Below, piece by piece: positions 30,693-36,628 of a DNA stretch of 36,743 nucleotides; the first letter of the stretch is position 1, and the number at the start of each line of letters is the position of its first letter. The stretch is from a virus. The position numbers were made by a program, and so were the translations under genes. Below the pieces are notes generated by a model. It did no database searches. It had not been told where the DNA came from and worked only from the letters and a program-made list of their open reading frames with translations. The stretch is taken from positions 1-36,743 of the IMG/VR virus record IMGVR_UViG_3300019776_000234; one strand, 5' to 3'.

Positions 30693-31015
30693 AACCCTTT
30701 CACTTTAAGATACGCCTCGCACCTATGCGGGGCTGTTGCTGTTATATGATTAAATGCAGTGAAGTGAGGCCCGCAAATCATCCCATATATCTCATCTGCA
30801 TATGATTCTTGCTCCACTACTCCAAGTGAGCCTTCCGGCTTTGCACTCAAACTCTGTTCAAACTCGGCGCAGGCGTTGAGGTCGGCATAGTAGTCCGGCA
30901 GAGGTCGATGGAATCCGTTATCTGGATGGAATCCCTGCACACAATCGTCCATCTCTTCAAAGTCTGTCCACCCCATGCTCCTCGCAATCGCTTCGTTAAT
31001 TTCGTTGGGTGTCAT
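30683..31015 (-). CDS. Phage ABA sandwich domain protein
   Basis: 110 residues. The pattern NEAIARSMGW...PLPDYYADLNACAEFEQSL matches the phage ABA sandwich domain (LNxAIAExMGW...PDYxxDLNAxxEAE), widespread in phages with no established function. A good AAGGAGG precedes ATG 31015, which overlaps the upstream stop (ATGA). Confidence 0.78.
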   Translation of the reverse strand: MTPNEINEAIARSMGWTDFEEMDDCVQGFHPDNGFHRPLPDYYADLNACAEFEQSLSAKPEGSLGVVEQESYADEIYGMICGPHFTAFNHITATAPHRCEAYLKVKGLWK

Positions 31016-31317
31016 TTGGCCTCCTTGAATCCGTAAAGCGCAAGATACTTAGGAAACAAACTCCAAACTTGTCCGTTACTGACAACTTGGACGGTATCGT
31101 CAATCCATTGCTCTCCCGTTTCATTGTCTCGGATTGCGATTGGGGCAATGTGGCTTGTGATTGATCTCATTTTGCCTACAAACTCATTAAACGGAGTTGT
31201 TGTTTCCACTGACAATGGTGGGCATTTAAGAATAACCTTGAATCGCTCAAAACAATCCGTGTTTTGCATGATGTTCGTCATTGTCACATCCTTGAATACT
31301 ATAGTCATCTTATTCAT
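31012..31317 (-). CDS. Hypothetical protein
   Basis: 101 residues with alternating beta and helix (MTIVFKDVTM, RFKVILKCPPLSVETTTPFNEFVGKM, QWIDDTVQVVSNGQVWSLFPKYLALYGF). Not recognised. Start ATG 31317 lies in an ATGA overlap, preceded by GGAGGATACGGGAG. A second in-frame ATG follows at codon 4. Confidence 0.65.
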   Translation of the reverse strand: MNKMTIVFKDVTMTNIMQNTDCFERFKVILKCPPLSVETTTPFNEFVGKMRSITSHIAPIAIRDNETGEQWIDDTVQVVSNGQVWSLFPKYLALYGFKEAK

Positions 31318-31490
31318 CTCCCGTATCCTCCTTGTTTCTCTGGAACGTATTTCTCAATCCAGAGCCTATCGTTCTCGATTTTAGCCATCTGCTCTATGTG
31401 TTGTGTTCTAACGATGTAGTAAAACATAGCACTTAGGATTGTGACTATTCCTCCGAGAATTAACGCAAATTTGGTATCGTATGAGTTCAT
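31314..31490 (-). CDS. Single-pass membrane protein
   Basis: 58 residues from ATG 31490, chosen because it forms an ATGA overlap with the gene above; an ATG at 31499 adds three residues. One membrane segment (FALILGGIVTILSAMFYYIV, about 8-27), then a charged cytoplasmic or periplasmic tail. Function unknown; small membrane proteins of this type in early phage operons are often superinfection or host-takeover factors. Confidence 0.65.
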   Translation of the reverse strand: MNSYDTKFALILGGIVTILSAMFYYIVRTQHIEQMAKIENDRLWIEKYVPEKQGGYGR

Positions 31491-31660
31491 AACTCCCATC
31501 CTTTATGTTTATTATAAGTTGGTGCCGATTCTGGATCTTTCTTTGCCTTGCGTCTCTCAAATTGATTCTTGAGTTTCTTTAGAAACCTATGAAAGCCTGA
31601 TCCACTTCTATCCCAATACAAAGGGCCTTTGCTGTCGATTTTCTCTGGATTTCCGCTCAT
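31487..31660 (-). CDS. Small basic conserved protein
   Basis: 57 residues (MSGNPEKIDSKGPLYWDRSGSGFH...), basic in the middle (FLKKLKNQFERRKAKKDPE), ending in YNKHKGWEL. ATGA overlaps exist on both sides, so translation is almost certain. The end of the form PEYxKxxGWEL is familiar from other unnamed phage proteins. Function unknown. Confidence 0.68.
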   Translation of the reverse strand: MSGNPEKIDSKGPLYWDRSGSGFHRFLKKLKNQFERRKAKKDPESAPTYNKHKGWEL

Positions 31661-32052
31661 CTGCCCTCCTCTGGTTCCGGTATATAGTTTCCATTCTCAT
31701 CGCATAGATGCAAGTCGTTGCGGAACCACTGAACCACGATATAATTTTCAATGTATTCCAATGAAATTGAGTTTTCTTTTCTATAAAAGAAGCATCTCCC
31801 TTTCCATTCCCTGCATTTAACGCGAAATCCCCTCTCAAGCCAATACATCGCCCGGTCTGGGCCGAATGTTTTGATTGGCTCGACATAGAGTTCCCAGTCG
31901 TCCTTGCCTGTTAGGCATACCGTAGCATTGCTGCGATTTGAATGCGCCCATTCGCCATCTTTGTAAAATAGATAGCAATGTGATTCCCAGTGTTCACGGC
32001 GGATCTTCTTTCCATCTTCACGGGCTAATTTTAAGGCTTCGTATTCTTTCAT
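31657..32052 (-). CDS. Tandem DUF2829/Tad2-like protein
   Basis: 131 residues from ATG 32052, with ribosome binding site GGAAGGAT 7 bases upstream. Two similar halves: YEALKLAREDGKKIRREHWESHCYLFYKDGEW...TGKDDWELY (3-58) and RAMYWLERGFRVKCREWKGRCFFYRKENSI (66-97 onward). Each has the EAL..L..GKKVRRxxW pattern of DUF2829, the family of Tad2, which sequesters Thoeris signalling nucleotides. The usual family is a single domain of about 70-90 residues, so this would be a tandem form. Similarity is by pattern only. Confidence 0.5.
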   Translation of the reverse strand: MKEYEALKLAREDGKKIRREHWESHCYLFYKDGEWAHSNRSNATVCLTGKDDWELYVEPIKTFGPDRAMYWLERGFRVKCREWKGRCFFYRKENSISLEYIENYIVVQWFRNDLHLCDENGNYIPEPEEGR

Positions 32053-32234
32053 TTTGTATCCTTCCATTGCCATAGGGCTTGTTTGTCTTTGATAACGTAT
32101 TCTGCATAACCTCGCTGGACTGCTTCGTCTTGCATACAATCTACTCTAAATGTCATTACTAATTTACCCCCGCAAAAGAAACCGAGAATAAACACCGCAA
32201 TCACACCAATCCATTGTTCTGTTGTGTCACTCAT
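32049..32234 (-). CDS. Small N-terminal membrane protein
   Basis: 61 residues. One membrane helix (WIGVIAVFILGFFCGGKLVMTF, about 8-29), then a polar tail ending in WQWKDTK. ATGA overlap with the Tad2-like gene downstream. Function unknown. Confidence 0.66.
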   Translation of the reverse strand: MSDTTEQWIGVIAVFILGFFCGGKLVMTFRVDCMQDEAVQRGYAEYVIKDKQALWQWKDTK

Positions 32235-32236
32235 CC

Positions 32237-32566
32237 TTACTCCTTCTCTTTGGCGATTTCTTTAATCAGCGTTCTAACTTTAGAACGGTACGAATCAGAA
32301 TATCCCGTGATTTCTTCGTCTTCCCAAAGCGATCTTAAAGCGCCATTCAACAACTCCATCGCCCGATCCCGTTGCTCGCGGGCTTTGTCCCTCTCTTTCG
32401 TGACACGATCAAGGTCGGCGCGGAGTTGGTCACGTTCACACTTGTAAGATTGATTGTGTTTCCCACTCTTACTCCTCCATGATTCACAAAGATATGTTAT
32501 ATCGGCATCTAAAACGATTGTCTGATATTTGCGTCCAGCACCACACTTAGGGCATTTATCACTCAT
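32237..32566 (-). CDS. Zinc ribbon-coiled coil protein
   Basis: 109 residues. Zinc ribbon ligands Cys5, Cys8, Cys27 and Cys43 (CPKC...YLC...YKC), then a charged coiled coil RDQLRADLDRVTKERDKAREQRDRAMELLNGAL. Several proteins in this operon share the zinc ribbon plus RxxLRxDLDRVxxERDxAxEQRDRAMELL design, which is common in phages and of unknown function. ATGA overlap with the upstream gene. Confidence 0.7.
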   Translation of the reverse strand: MSDKCPKCGAGRKYQTIVLDADITYLCESWRSKSGKHNQSYKCERDQLRADLDRVTKERDKAREQRDRAMELLNGALRSLWEDEEITGYSDSYRSKVRTLIKEIAKEKE

Positions 32567-32697
32567 CTCGCGCCTCCATTATTTCTTAACAAGGCGTTGA
32601 TTCTCTTCATGTGAAACATCACATCGTACTGCCATTTCATCCTAACCACGATAACGTACTCAAGGAACTCTTGAGGGGTTAATTTACTTAGATCCAT
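32563..32697 (-). CDS. 44-residue helical protein
   Basis: MDLSKLTPQEFLEYVIVVRMKWQYDV... is fully helical and ends RINALLRNNGGAR. AGGGAGG lies 7 bases before ATG 32697, which decides the start over an in-frame one at 32766. It overlaps the gene above by 14 bases and the gene below by 4. Function unknown. Confidence 0.65.
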   Translation of the reverse strand: MDLSKLTPQEFLEYVIVVRMKWQYDVMFHMKRINALLRNNGGAR

Positions 32698-33004
32698 TGT
32701 TTTTCCCTCCCTTATTGTCCATCCACCAAGCGATAGCGCGGAGTTCTTCAGCAGTGAACTCACCATTGATCCCAGCTATATTACTCCCAGCCCATCGAAC
32801 ATCTTCACCGAGTGGCACTGATATATCTATCTGGTTGCGTTCGTATATGCCATCTACCGCAATGGCACCTAGTACTAACCGCGCCTTGTCTTCGGTCATT
32901 TGCTGAGAGCGGAGCGCGGTTAGTTCGCGTTCTAGTTGGCGCGAGTGCATTGCTAGACTAGCCCAATCATGCGGGATTGCATCCGTCCGTGGTGTATCAC
33001 TCAC
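32684..33004 (-). CDS. MSDTPRTD-type phage protein
   Basis: 106 residues from GTG 33004 (GTGA overlap with the upstream stop). It begins MSDTPRTDA and has ASLAMHSRQLERELTALR, the usual start of a large group of small phage proteins (MSDTPRTDA...ARxLERELxxA). The C-terminal half has VLGAIAVDGIYERNQIDISVPLGEDVRWAG. A second MSDTPRTD gene starts at 35214, also with GTG. Function unknown. Confidence 0.72.
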   Translation of the reverse strand: MSDTPRTDAIPHDWASLAMHSRQLERELTALRSQQMTEDKARLVLGAIAVDGIYERNQIDISVPLGEDVRWAGSNIAGINGEFTAEELRAIAWWMDNKGGKNNGSK

Positions 33005-33183
33005 TTCGCCACCTCCTCTAAATACTGCATTGCGACCGAAAGAAGTCGATCAATCTCAAATAGCGATGATTCCACATGAGACTTGTGGCCTATCATTATT
33101 GCGATCCTGAGTTGACCCACATGATTCCATGCTGCGTCCACAGCTTCCTTCGCGTCTTTTGGACATTTCATTTCGATGCTCAT
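33001..33183 (-). CDS. 60-residue helical protein
   Basis: MSIEMKCPKDAKEAVDAAWNHVGQLRIAIMIGHKSHVESSLFEIDRLLSVAMQYLEEVAK, entirely helical. Start ATG 33183 is chosen because GAGGAGG lies upstream and it begins 1 base after the preceding stop; an earlier start at 33201 would overlap that gene. Function unknown. Confidence 0.66.
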   Translation of the reverse strand: MSIEMKCPKDAKEAVDAAWNHVGQLRIAIMIGHKSHVESSLFEIDRLLSVAMQYLEEVAK

Positions 33184-33184
33184 A

Positions 33185-33583
33185 TCAATTAACCTCCTCA
33201 CGGGCTTTGAGCATTGCGTCTGCTTCGTTGTACCGAATCCTTGCTCTAGCCCTCGCCTCTAGTTTTAGGCGTAGCTCAATATTAGAAAAGGACTGTCGAT
33301 CCCTGCTGACACACAGGAACCCATTTTCCTTTTCATCTTCAGTCCCGAATCTATCCAGTAAATCGGAGTCATCGCATTGCGATATATCCTCAGCCAATCT
33401 AGTATCGTGCATAACCTGACCAGCGAACCAATCGCGTAGTTGCTCCCTTGTGAAGTGCAACTCATGCACAAATGGAACCGCATTAAGTGTCGCAGCTGGC
33501 AGTGCTATGGAACATTTAGGACATGGCGAGTCGCCTCGGTAACTATGTTTTTCGCAAATGTATGCGATTAAATTTGTGTTCAT
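33185..33583 (-). CDS. Zinc-finger-like hypothetical protein
   Basis: 132 residues from ATG 33583 (MNTNLIAYICEKHSYRGDSPCPKC). The N-terminal C-x2-H...C-x2-C cluster (Cys10, His13, Cys21, Cys24) is a probable zinc site. The rest is helical and charged, ending ARARARIRYNEADAMLKAREEVN. The frame stays open upstream into the hexamer repeat, where it reads Glu-(Leu/Arg/Gln) repeats; without a start codon there, ATG 33583 is preferred. AT-rich leader, no strong Shine-Dalgarno. Confidence 0.68.
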   Translation of the reverse strand: MNTNLIAYICEKHSYRGDSPCPKCSIALPAATLNAVPFVHELHFTREQLRDWFAGQVMHDTRLAEDISQCDDSDLLDRFGTEDEKENGFLCVSRDRQSFSNIELRLKLEARARARIRYNEADAMLKAREEVN

Positions 33584-33600
33584 AATAAATCGCGCGTTGG

Positions 33601-33819
33601 TTAATTGCTCCCCCTCCCGCTCCAGCTCCAGCTCCTGCTCCCGCTCAAGCTCCTGCTCCTGCCCCCGCTCCAGCCCCCGCTCCAGCTCCAGCTCCAGCTC
33701 CTGCCCCAGCTCCAGCTCACGCTCCAGCTCCCGCTCCTGCTCCCGCTCTTGCTCCCGCTCAAGCTCCCGCTCAAGCTCCTGCTCCTGTCGAATCCGGCCC
33801 GTAAAAGCGCAGCATTCAT
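33601..33819 (-). CDS. Frame through the hexamer repeat (Ser-rich)
   Basis: 72 residues starting MNAALLRAGFDRSRS and then a Ser-X repeat (SGS, SRS, SWSWSW). The ATG overlaps the upstream stop (ATGA), the usual coupling device here, so ribosomes probably enter. In this frame the variable bases of the hexamer fall in codon positions 1 and 2 of every second codon, giving erratic residues; in the +1-related frame they give a regular ELER/EQER helix. Which frame is used past the first 12 codons is uncertain. Confidence 0.4.
   Translation of the reverse strand: MNAALLRAGFDRSRSLSGSLSGSKSGSRSGSWSVSWSWGRSWSWSWSGGWSGGRSRSLSGSRSWSWSGRGSN
33605..33790. repeat. Imperfect GAGCNN hexanucleotide tract, about 30 units
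   Basis: On the minus strand the tract reads GAGCGG, GAGCTT, GAGCAA, GAGCAG, GAGCTG or GAGCGT in varied order, with a few GGG for GAG. It is far more G-rich than its surroundings. Two minus-strand frames are open through it and the third is blocked by TGA in GCTTGA. Because the unit is 6 bases, copy-number change alters length but not frame. Confidence 0.9.
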
Positions 33820-34163
33820 TTCTGACTCCGTTTGAATTTTGGCAACACCTGCGCGTCAATAACTCCACCCCGCCCGATGATTGCGTTTTCCGTGAATGGC
33901 TCAACTTCTTTAACTGAGTCTGGATTCTTGAGGAAATCATGCCAACGGCCTGTATCAGCGATCCAGCAAGCGTCCGCCAACACAAGCTCCTGAGAATGCA
34001 CTGCAATTAGTGTTCCTGTCTGGATCATTGTCACTGTGCGGATAACGTAGTGCGCTCCGATCTGCCACGGATGCGAGGCTGCTGAGGTTGCTGAGGTTGC
34101 TGATCCGTCTGTTAGTTCGCGGATCTGTTTGATCTGTCCTAGTGTTAGTTCGTCGATGTTCAT
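33816..34163 (-). CDS. Conserved phage protein of unknown function
   Basis: 115 residues. MNIDELTLGQIKQIREL, then SHPWQIGAHYVIRTVTMIQTGTLIAVHSQELVLADACWIADTGRWHDFL and EVEPFTENAIIGRGGVIDA form a pattern I know from many uncultured-phage proteins (IGQxKEL...YFIRTVTxxxTGxL...ELVLxDAAWIADTGR...GRGxIID). No function is established. Ser/Ala/Thr-rich linker at 22-30. AT-rich leader, no Shine-Dalgarno. Confidence 0.75.
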   Translation of the reverse strand: MNIDELTLGQIKQIRELTDGSATSATSAASHPWQIGAHYVIRTVTMIQTGTLIAVHSQELVLADACWIADTGRWHDFLKNPDSVKEVEPFTENAIIGRGGVIDAQVLPKFKRSQK

Positions 34164-34218
34164 TGTATTATTTATGGTTACTGAAATTGATGCGCGTTGG
34201 AGTCGCGCCCTCTGTTGA

Positions 34219-34482
34219 TTACTTAAACCGAATCATGTTGAGCCAATAGATTGACTCACTCCAATCGTCTGAAGCTGGGTCTTTTGCTTGCCCGTCGAGT
34301 GACATTTGGACGCAAAGCTCAAGAAGCGTTTTAATCGTGCCCTGCTGTCTAAGGAACTCGTCAACCTCCGCTACTGTTCGTTCCTCTGGCTCCGGCTCTA
34401 CGCACTCGCAATCGCCCCAGCACCCGCAACCAGAGCAGACATCATCCGGTTCACAGTCCCCAGGAAATCCAGTGCTAAGCAT
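34219..34482 (-). CDS. Cys-rich N-terminal protein
   Basis: 87 residues. Cys10, 16, 19, 21, 25 and 27 lie within 18 residues (CEPDDVCSGCGCWGDCEC), an unusual cluster that could bind zinc or a metal. An acidic EPEPEE linker and a helical end follow. It overlaps the upstream gene by 8 bases. A 55-base gap follows (34164-34218) with no clear signal. Function unknown. Confidence 0.62.
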   Translation of the reverse strand: MLSTGFPGDCEPDDVCSGCGCWGDCECVEPEPEERTVAEVDEFLRQQGTIKTLLELCVQMSLDGQAKDPASDDWSESIYWLNMIRFK

Positions 34483-34663
34483 TTGTGACCTCCACTCCTT
34501 TTAGCGGATTCTCATTACCGAAAAACCATTGCTTTTCGATGAATGCTTGGATCTCTGCGCGTTTTGGGATCAGCAGGAAATTCCCGTCGATCTCGTTTTG
34601 AATATCCACCAAATGAGGAGCATCCTCAATCAGCAACAAAATATCAGTGATGCGATAATTCAT
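34475..34663 (-). CDS. Hypothetical protein
   Basis: 62 residues (MNYRITDILLLIEDAPHLVDIQNEIDGNFLLIPKRAEIQAFIEKQWFFG). Small alpha/beta, no family recognised. It is the first gene after the inverted-repeat gap at 34664-34720. Confidence 0.6.
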   Translation of the reverse strand: MNYRITDILLLIEDAPHLVDIQNEIDGNFLLIPKRAEIQAFIEKQWFFGNENPLKGVEVTNA

Positions 34664-34675
34664 AAATACGATTTG

Positions 34676-34705
34676 AGATTAGCTTGAACGATTTGCAGTT
34701 CAAGC
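34676..34705 (-). promoter_or_regulatory. Putative internal leftward promoter with palindrome
   Basis: A perfect 8-bp inverted repeat GCTTGAAC/GTTCAAGC around GATTTGCA (34682-34705) in one of the few gaps of the small-gene operon. On the minus strand its left arm supplies TTGAAC (34698-34703), with a weak TAATCT (34676-34681) 16 bases on. It could be an operator, since a winged-helix protein is encoded just upstream. Confidence 0.4.
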
Positions 34706-34720
34706 GATTATTTTTATTTT

Positions 34721-34999
34721 CTACACTTCGCGTTTCTCTCTCGGATCAATCAACTTGTAAACGTACAAGCCGTATCCCATGTGAGATTTCTCTACGATCC
34801 AAGATCCGAAACGCGCTTTTCTGAGATTGCGTAGCTGCGCTGAAACACTCGCTTCCGGCGCACCTGTTGAGCGTGAGATTTGTTCTAGCGTCCGGAAGTT
34901 GCCATCTCGCATTAGCTCAACAATGTCAAGCAACTGTCCGCCGAGTCGAACGAAATCGCGGGATTCAACGTAATCGCTTCCGTCAAATGTTTTACTCAT
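34721..34999 (-). CDS. Winged-helix DNA-binding protein
   Basis: 92 residues from ATG 34999 (ATGA overlap, TTAAGG upstream). Residues 25-75 form a winged helix: LGGQLLDIVELMRDGNFRTLEQISRSTGAPEASVSAQLRNLRKARFGSWIVEKSHMGYGLYVYKL, with recognition helix APEASVSAQLRNLRK and a beta wing. Small phage proteins of this type are likely transcription regulators. The palindromic gap just downstream (34676-34705) is a natural binding-site candidate. Confidence 0.76.
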   Translation of the reverse strand: MSKTFDGSDYVESRDFVRLGGQLLDIVELMRDGNFRTLEQISRSTGAPEASVSAQLRNLRKARFGSWIVEKSHMGYGLYVYKLIDPREKREV

Positions 35000-35214
35000 C
35001 TGTGCCTTAAATATTTGCGCTTCCAAAAGTCGATTTCTTCAGCGTATTTTTGCTTCATTTCCTTTTCATACTTGAGAAAAGCCTCAATTTTTCGGGTTGC
35101 ATCATTCAACTCGCGTTCTAGTTGGCGGGCGAATAATGCCTCAACATAAAGCAACCCGTGATCATCTATTCCGCTTAAGTCAAACGCTTCATCTGTCCTC
35201 GGCGTATCACTCAC
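34996..35214 (-). CDS. MSDTPRTD-type coiled-coil protein
   Basis: 72 residues from GTG 35214, which overlaps the upstream stop by 8 bases. It begins MSDTPRTDEAFDLSG and continues VEALFARQLERELNDATRKIEAFLKYEKEMKQKYAEEIDFWKRKY, a coiled coil. It shares start and ARQLEREL motif with the protein at 32684-33004, so the two are diverged paralogues or share an exported module. Function unknown. Confidence 0.7.
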   Translation of the reverse strand: MSDTPRTDEAFDLSGIDDHGLLYVEALFARQLERELNDATRKIEAFLKYEKEMKQKYAEEIDFWKRKYLRHR

Positions 35215-35422
35215 GTTCGATTTCCTCCTCAAGTTTCCAGCGTTCAGCCGCAAGTTGTTTCCATTCGTCCCGCGAATCTTTGTGAACTTTGAGCGATGCG
35301 AATTTGAGCATCAACTCCATTGCTCTGTCGCGTTGTTCTTTTACCGTGTTGAACGCTAAAGCGTCGTCTTCATTTGCCCAGAGTTGAATATCTGGATCTA
35401 AGTGGTCTTCATGTGCGCTCAT
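35207..35422 (-). CDS. Helical hypothetical protein
   Basis: 71 residues (MSAHEDHLDPDIQLWANEDDALAFNTVKEQRDRAMELMLKFASLK...). The EQRDRAMELM segment recurs in the protein at 32237-32566 (EQRDRAMELL), so the operon repeats this small helical module. ATGA overlap with the upstream gene. Function unknown. Confidence 0.66.
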   Translation of the reverse strand: MSAHEDHLDPDIQLWANEDDALAFNTVKEQRDRAMELMLKFASLKVHKDSRDEWKQLAAERWKLEEEIERE

Positions 35423-35823
35423 AATAAATCTGATACTCTGAATTTCAATTTCTGCTCTCGTCTCCGAGTATCGTACTCGCGTTGAAGTTCGTCTTTTTTC
35501 ATTTTCAAAAACAGCAACTCTTCTTCCTTGTTTGTCTTGCCATCCGGTTTTGGGATCATCTCAGAGATATGCTGAAGCGTCATTTCAAGGAACTTAACAC
35601 GCTTTTTAAGCTCAGTATTTTCTGAAATTTTACGAGTTAAACAGGCTCTTGTGGCAATCAAATCTTGATTTAATCGTCGGTTTTCAACTTCAAGTTCACA
35701 TTCCCTAGACCTCTTTAATTCAGCACCATTTTCCTCATAGAGCGATGTTCCGCACTTGAATGTAAACTTGGCTTTTGCTTTTGGCTTTGTTTTTGCAGCA
35801 CCGCAAAATTTACAAGCTGTCAT
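35419..35823 (-). CDS. Zinc ribbon-coiled coil protein (Lar-like N-terminus)
   Basis: 134 residues. CKFCG (Cys4, Cys7) with Cys25 and Cys42 further on suggest a zinc ribbon like the N-terminus of Lar/restriction-alleviation-like phage proteins; the rest is a long coiled coil (ELKRSRECELEVENRRLNQDLIATRACL...TELKKRVKFLEMTLQHISEM). ATGA overlaps on both sides. The role is not known. Confidence 0.68.
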   Translation of the reverse strand: MTACKFCGAAKTKPKAKAKFTFKCGTSLYEENGAELKRSRECELEVENRRLNQDLIATRACLTRKISENTELKKRVKFLEMTLQHISEMIPKPDGKTNKEEELLFLKMKKDELQREYDTRRREQKLKFRVSDLL

Positions 35824-36209
35824 TTCACCTCCCTTAGTTTGCGCTCCATCTCGATTTCCTCGTGGTCGTATCGAGGCGGCTTAATCGGCCCGCACCAGTA
35901 GAGTGACTCCGGATTGCGAGTCTCTAATAGAAACTCAATGTCGCAGGTGAACGCCGGATCTTTGACTGGTTGGAACGTGACCCAGTACAATCCTGGCTCA
36001 CTCGGTTTGATAATCGAAAACAGTTTCCAAGTGTTTCGCGAGATCGGTTTCAACACTGGCCCTTTTTTAAGATCCTGCTTTATCGTGCCAGCGCAAACTT
36101 TGAGCCGCTTTGCAATCTGATCGACCGCAAATCCTTCGTCTTTTAGCTTTTGAGCCGCGATTCTTCGGGCTTGGATCTGTTTCGCAAATCGTGTTTTTTC
36201 TGAGTTCAT
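35820..36209 (-). CDS. HTH-domain protein
   Basis: 129 residues from ATG 36209 (ATGA overlap with the upstream gene). Residues 5-45 form a helix-turn-helix of the resolvase/sigma-region-4 type: QARRIAAQKLKDEGFAVDQIAKRLKVCAGTIKQDLKKG. The C-terminal half is a beta-rich domain (PGLYWVTFQPVKDPAFTCDIEFL...PPRYDHEEIEMERKL). A sequence-specific DNA-binding role is likely; it is a candidate for reading one of the genome's palindromic operators. Confidence 0.7.
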   Translation of the reverse strand: MNSEKTRFAKQIQARRIAAQKLKDEGFAVDQIAKRLKVCAGTIKQDLKKGPVLKPISRNTWKLFSIIKPSEPGLYWVTFQPVKDPAFTCDIEFLLETRNPESLYWCGPIKPPRYDHEEIEMERKLREVK

Positions 36210-36406
36210 CTGTGTAATAATTCTGACAGCCCGCAACTGCAAACGCTTCCGCCATTCCGGAACGCGCATTTCACTGTGTGAGTGGTGTATTTTCTGAGCC
36301 GCTCAAATCTCTGATACGATTCAAGCAACTGCTCTTTTAGCTCATCAATCTGATCCATCGGGTCTGTGTCCGCCGGATCATTTTTCATGGCATCATTAAA
36401 CGCCAT
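36206..36406 (-). CDS. Small acidic protein with C-terminal Cys motif
   Basis: 66 residues. Acidic N-terminus (NDPADTDPMDQIDELKEQLLE), helical middle, then VKCAFRNGGSVCSCGLSELLH with Cys and His residues that could form a zinc site. It overlaps the gene above by 11 bases and the gene below by 4. Function unknown. Confidence 0.64.
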   Translation of the reverse strand: MAFNDAMKNDPADTDPMDQIDELKEQLLESYQRFERLRKYTTHTVKCAFRNGGSVCSCGLSELLHR

Positions 36407-36626
36407 TTCTAGCCCTCTGTAGATGGTGCATCGCCATTCCTGCGCAACCGAGCAGGAGAACGACGAAGACGCTCTTCACGCCATTTGGTGCGAGTCGCAT
36501 TGCGAACACATCCACGATTGCGAATGCCATATACATTACCGCGAATGCCGCATCTCTGCGAGAAACGCTACGCAACGTGTTTTTGGGGATTGGACGGACA
36601 AATCCGTTTTCTGTGTGAAATTGCAT
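36396..36626 (-). CDS. Membrane protein with two predicted helices
   Basis: 76 residues. Two hydrophobic segments, AAFAVMYMAFAIVDVFAM (about 26-43) and VKSVFVVLLLGCAGMAMHHL (about 50-69), with basic flanks (RSVSRRD, LQRARNGV). It starts 3 bases after the stop of the split Ala-rich gene. Function unknown. Confidence 0.66.
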   Translation of the reverse strand: MQFHTENGFVRPIPKNTLRSVSRRDAAFAVMYMAFAIVDVFAMRLAPNGVKSVFVVLLLGCAGMAMHHLQRARNGV

Positions 36627-36628
36627 AA

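Noticed and set aside
33605-33790. Plus-strand Ala-Pro repeat frame through the hexamer tract
   Set aside because: The reading looks like an (AP)n linker, but the frame has no start codon after the upstream stop and lies against an otherwise leftward operon.
33605-33790. CRISPR array
   Set aside because: Units are 6 bases and contiguous with no spacers; this is a microsatellite-like tract. No CRISPR-type repeats were seen elsewhere.
34006-34163. Upstream extension to 34006 of the zinc-finger gene (273 codons through the hexamer tract)
   Set aside because: The first 60 codons overlap a conserved protein in another frame and look like shadow sequence, so ATG 33583 was used instead.
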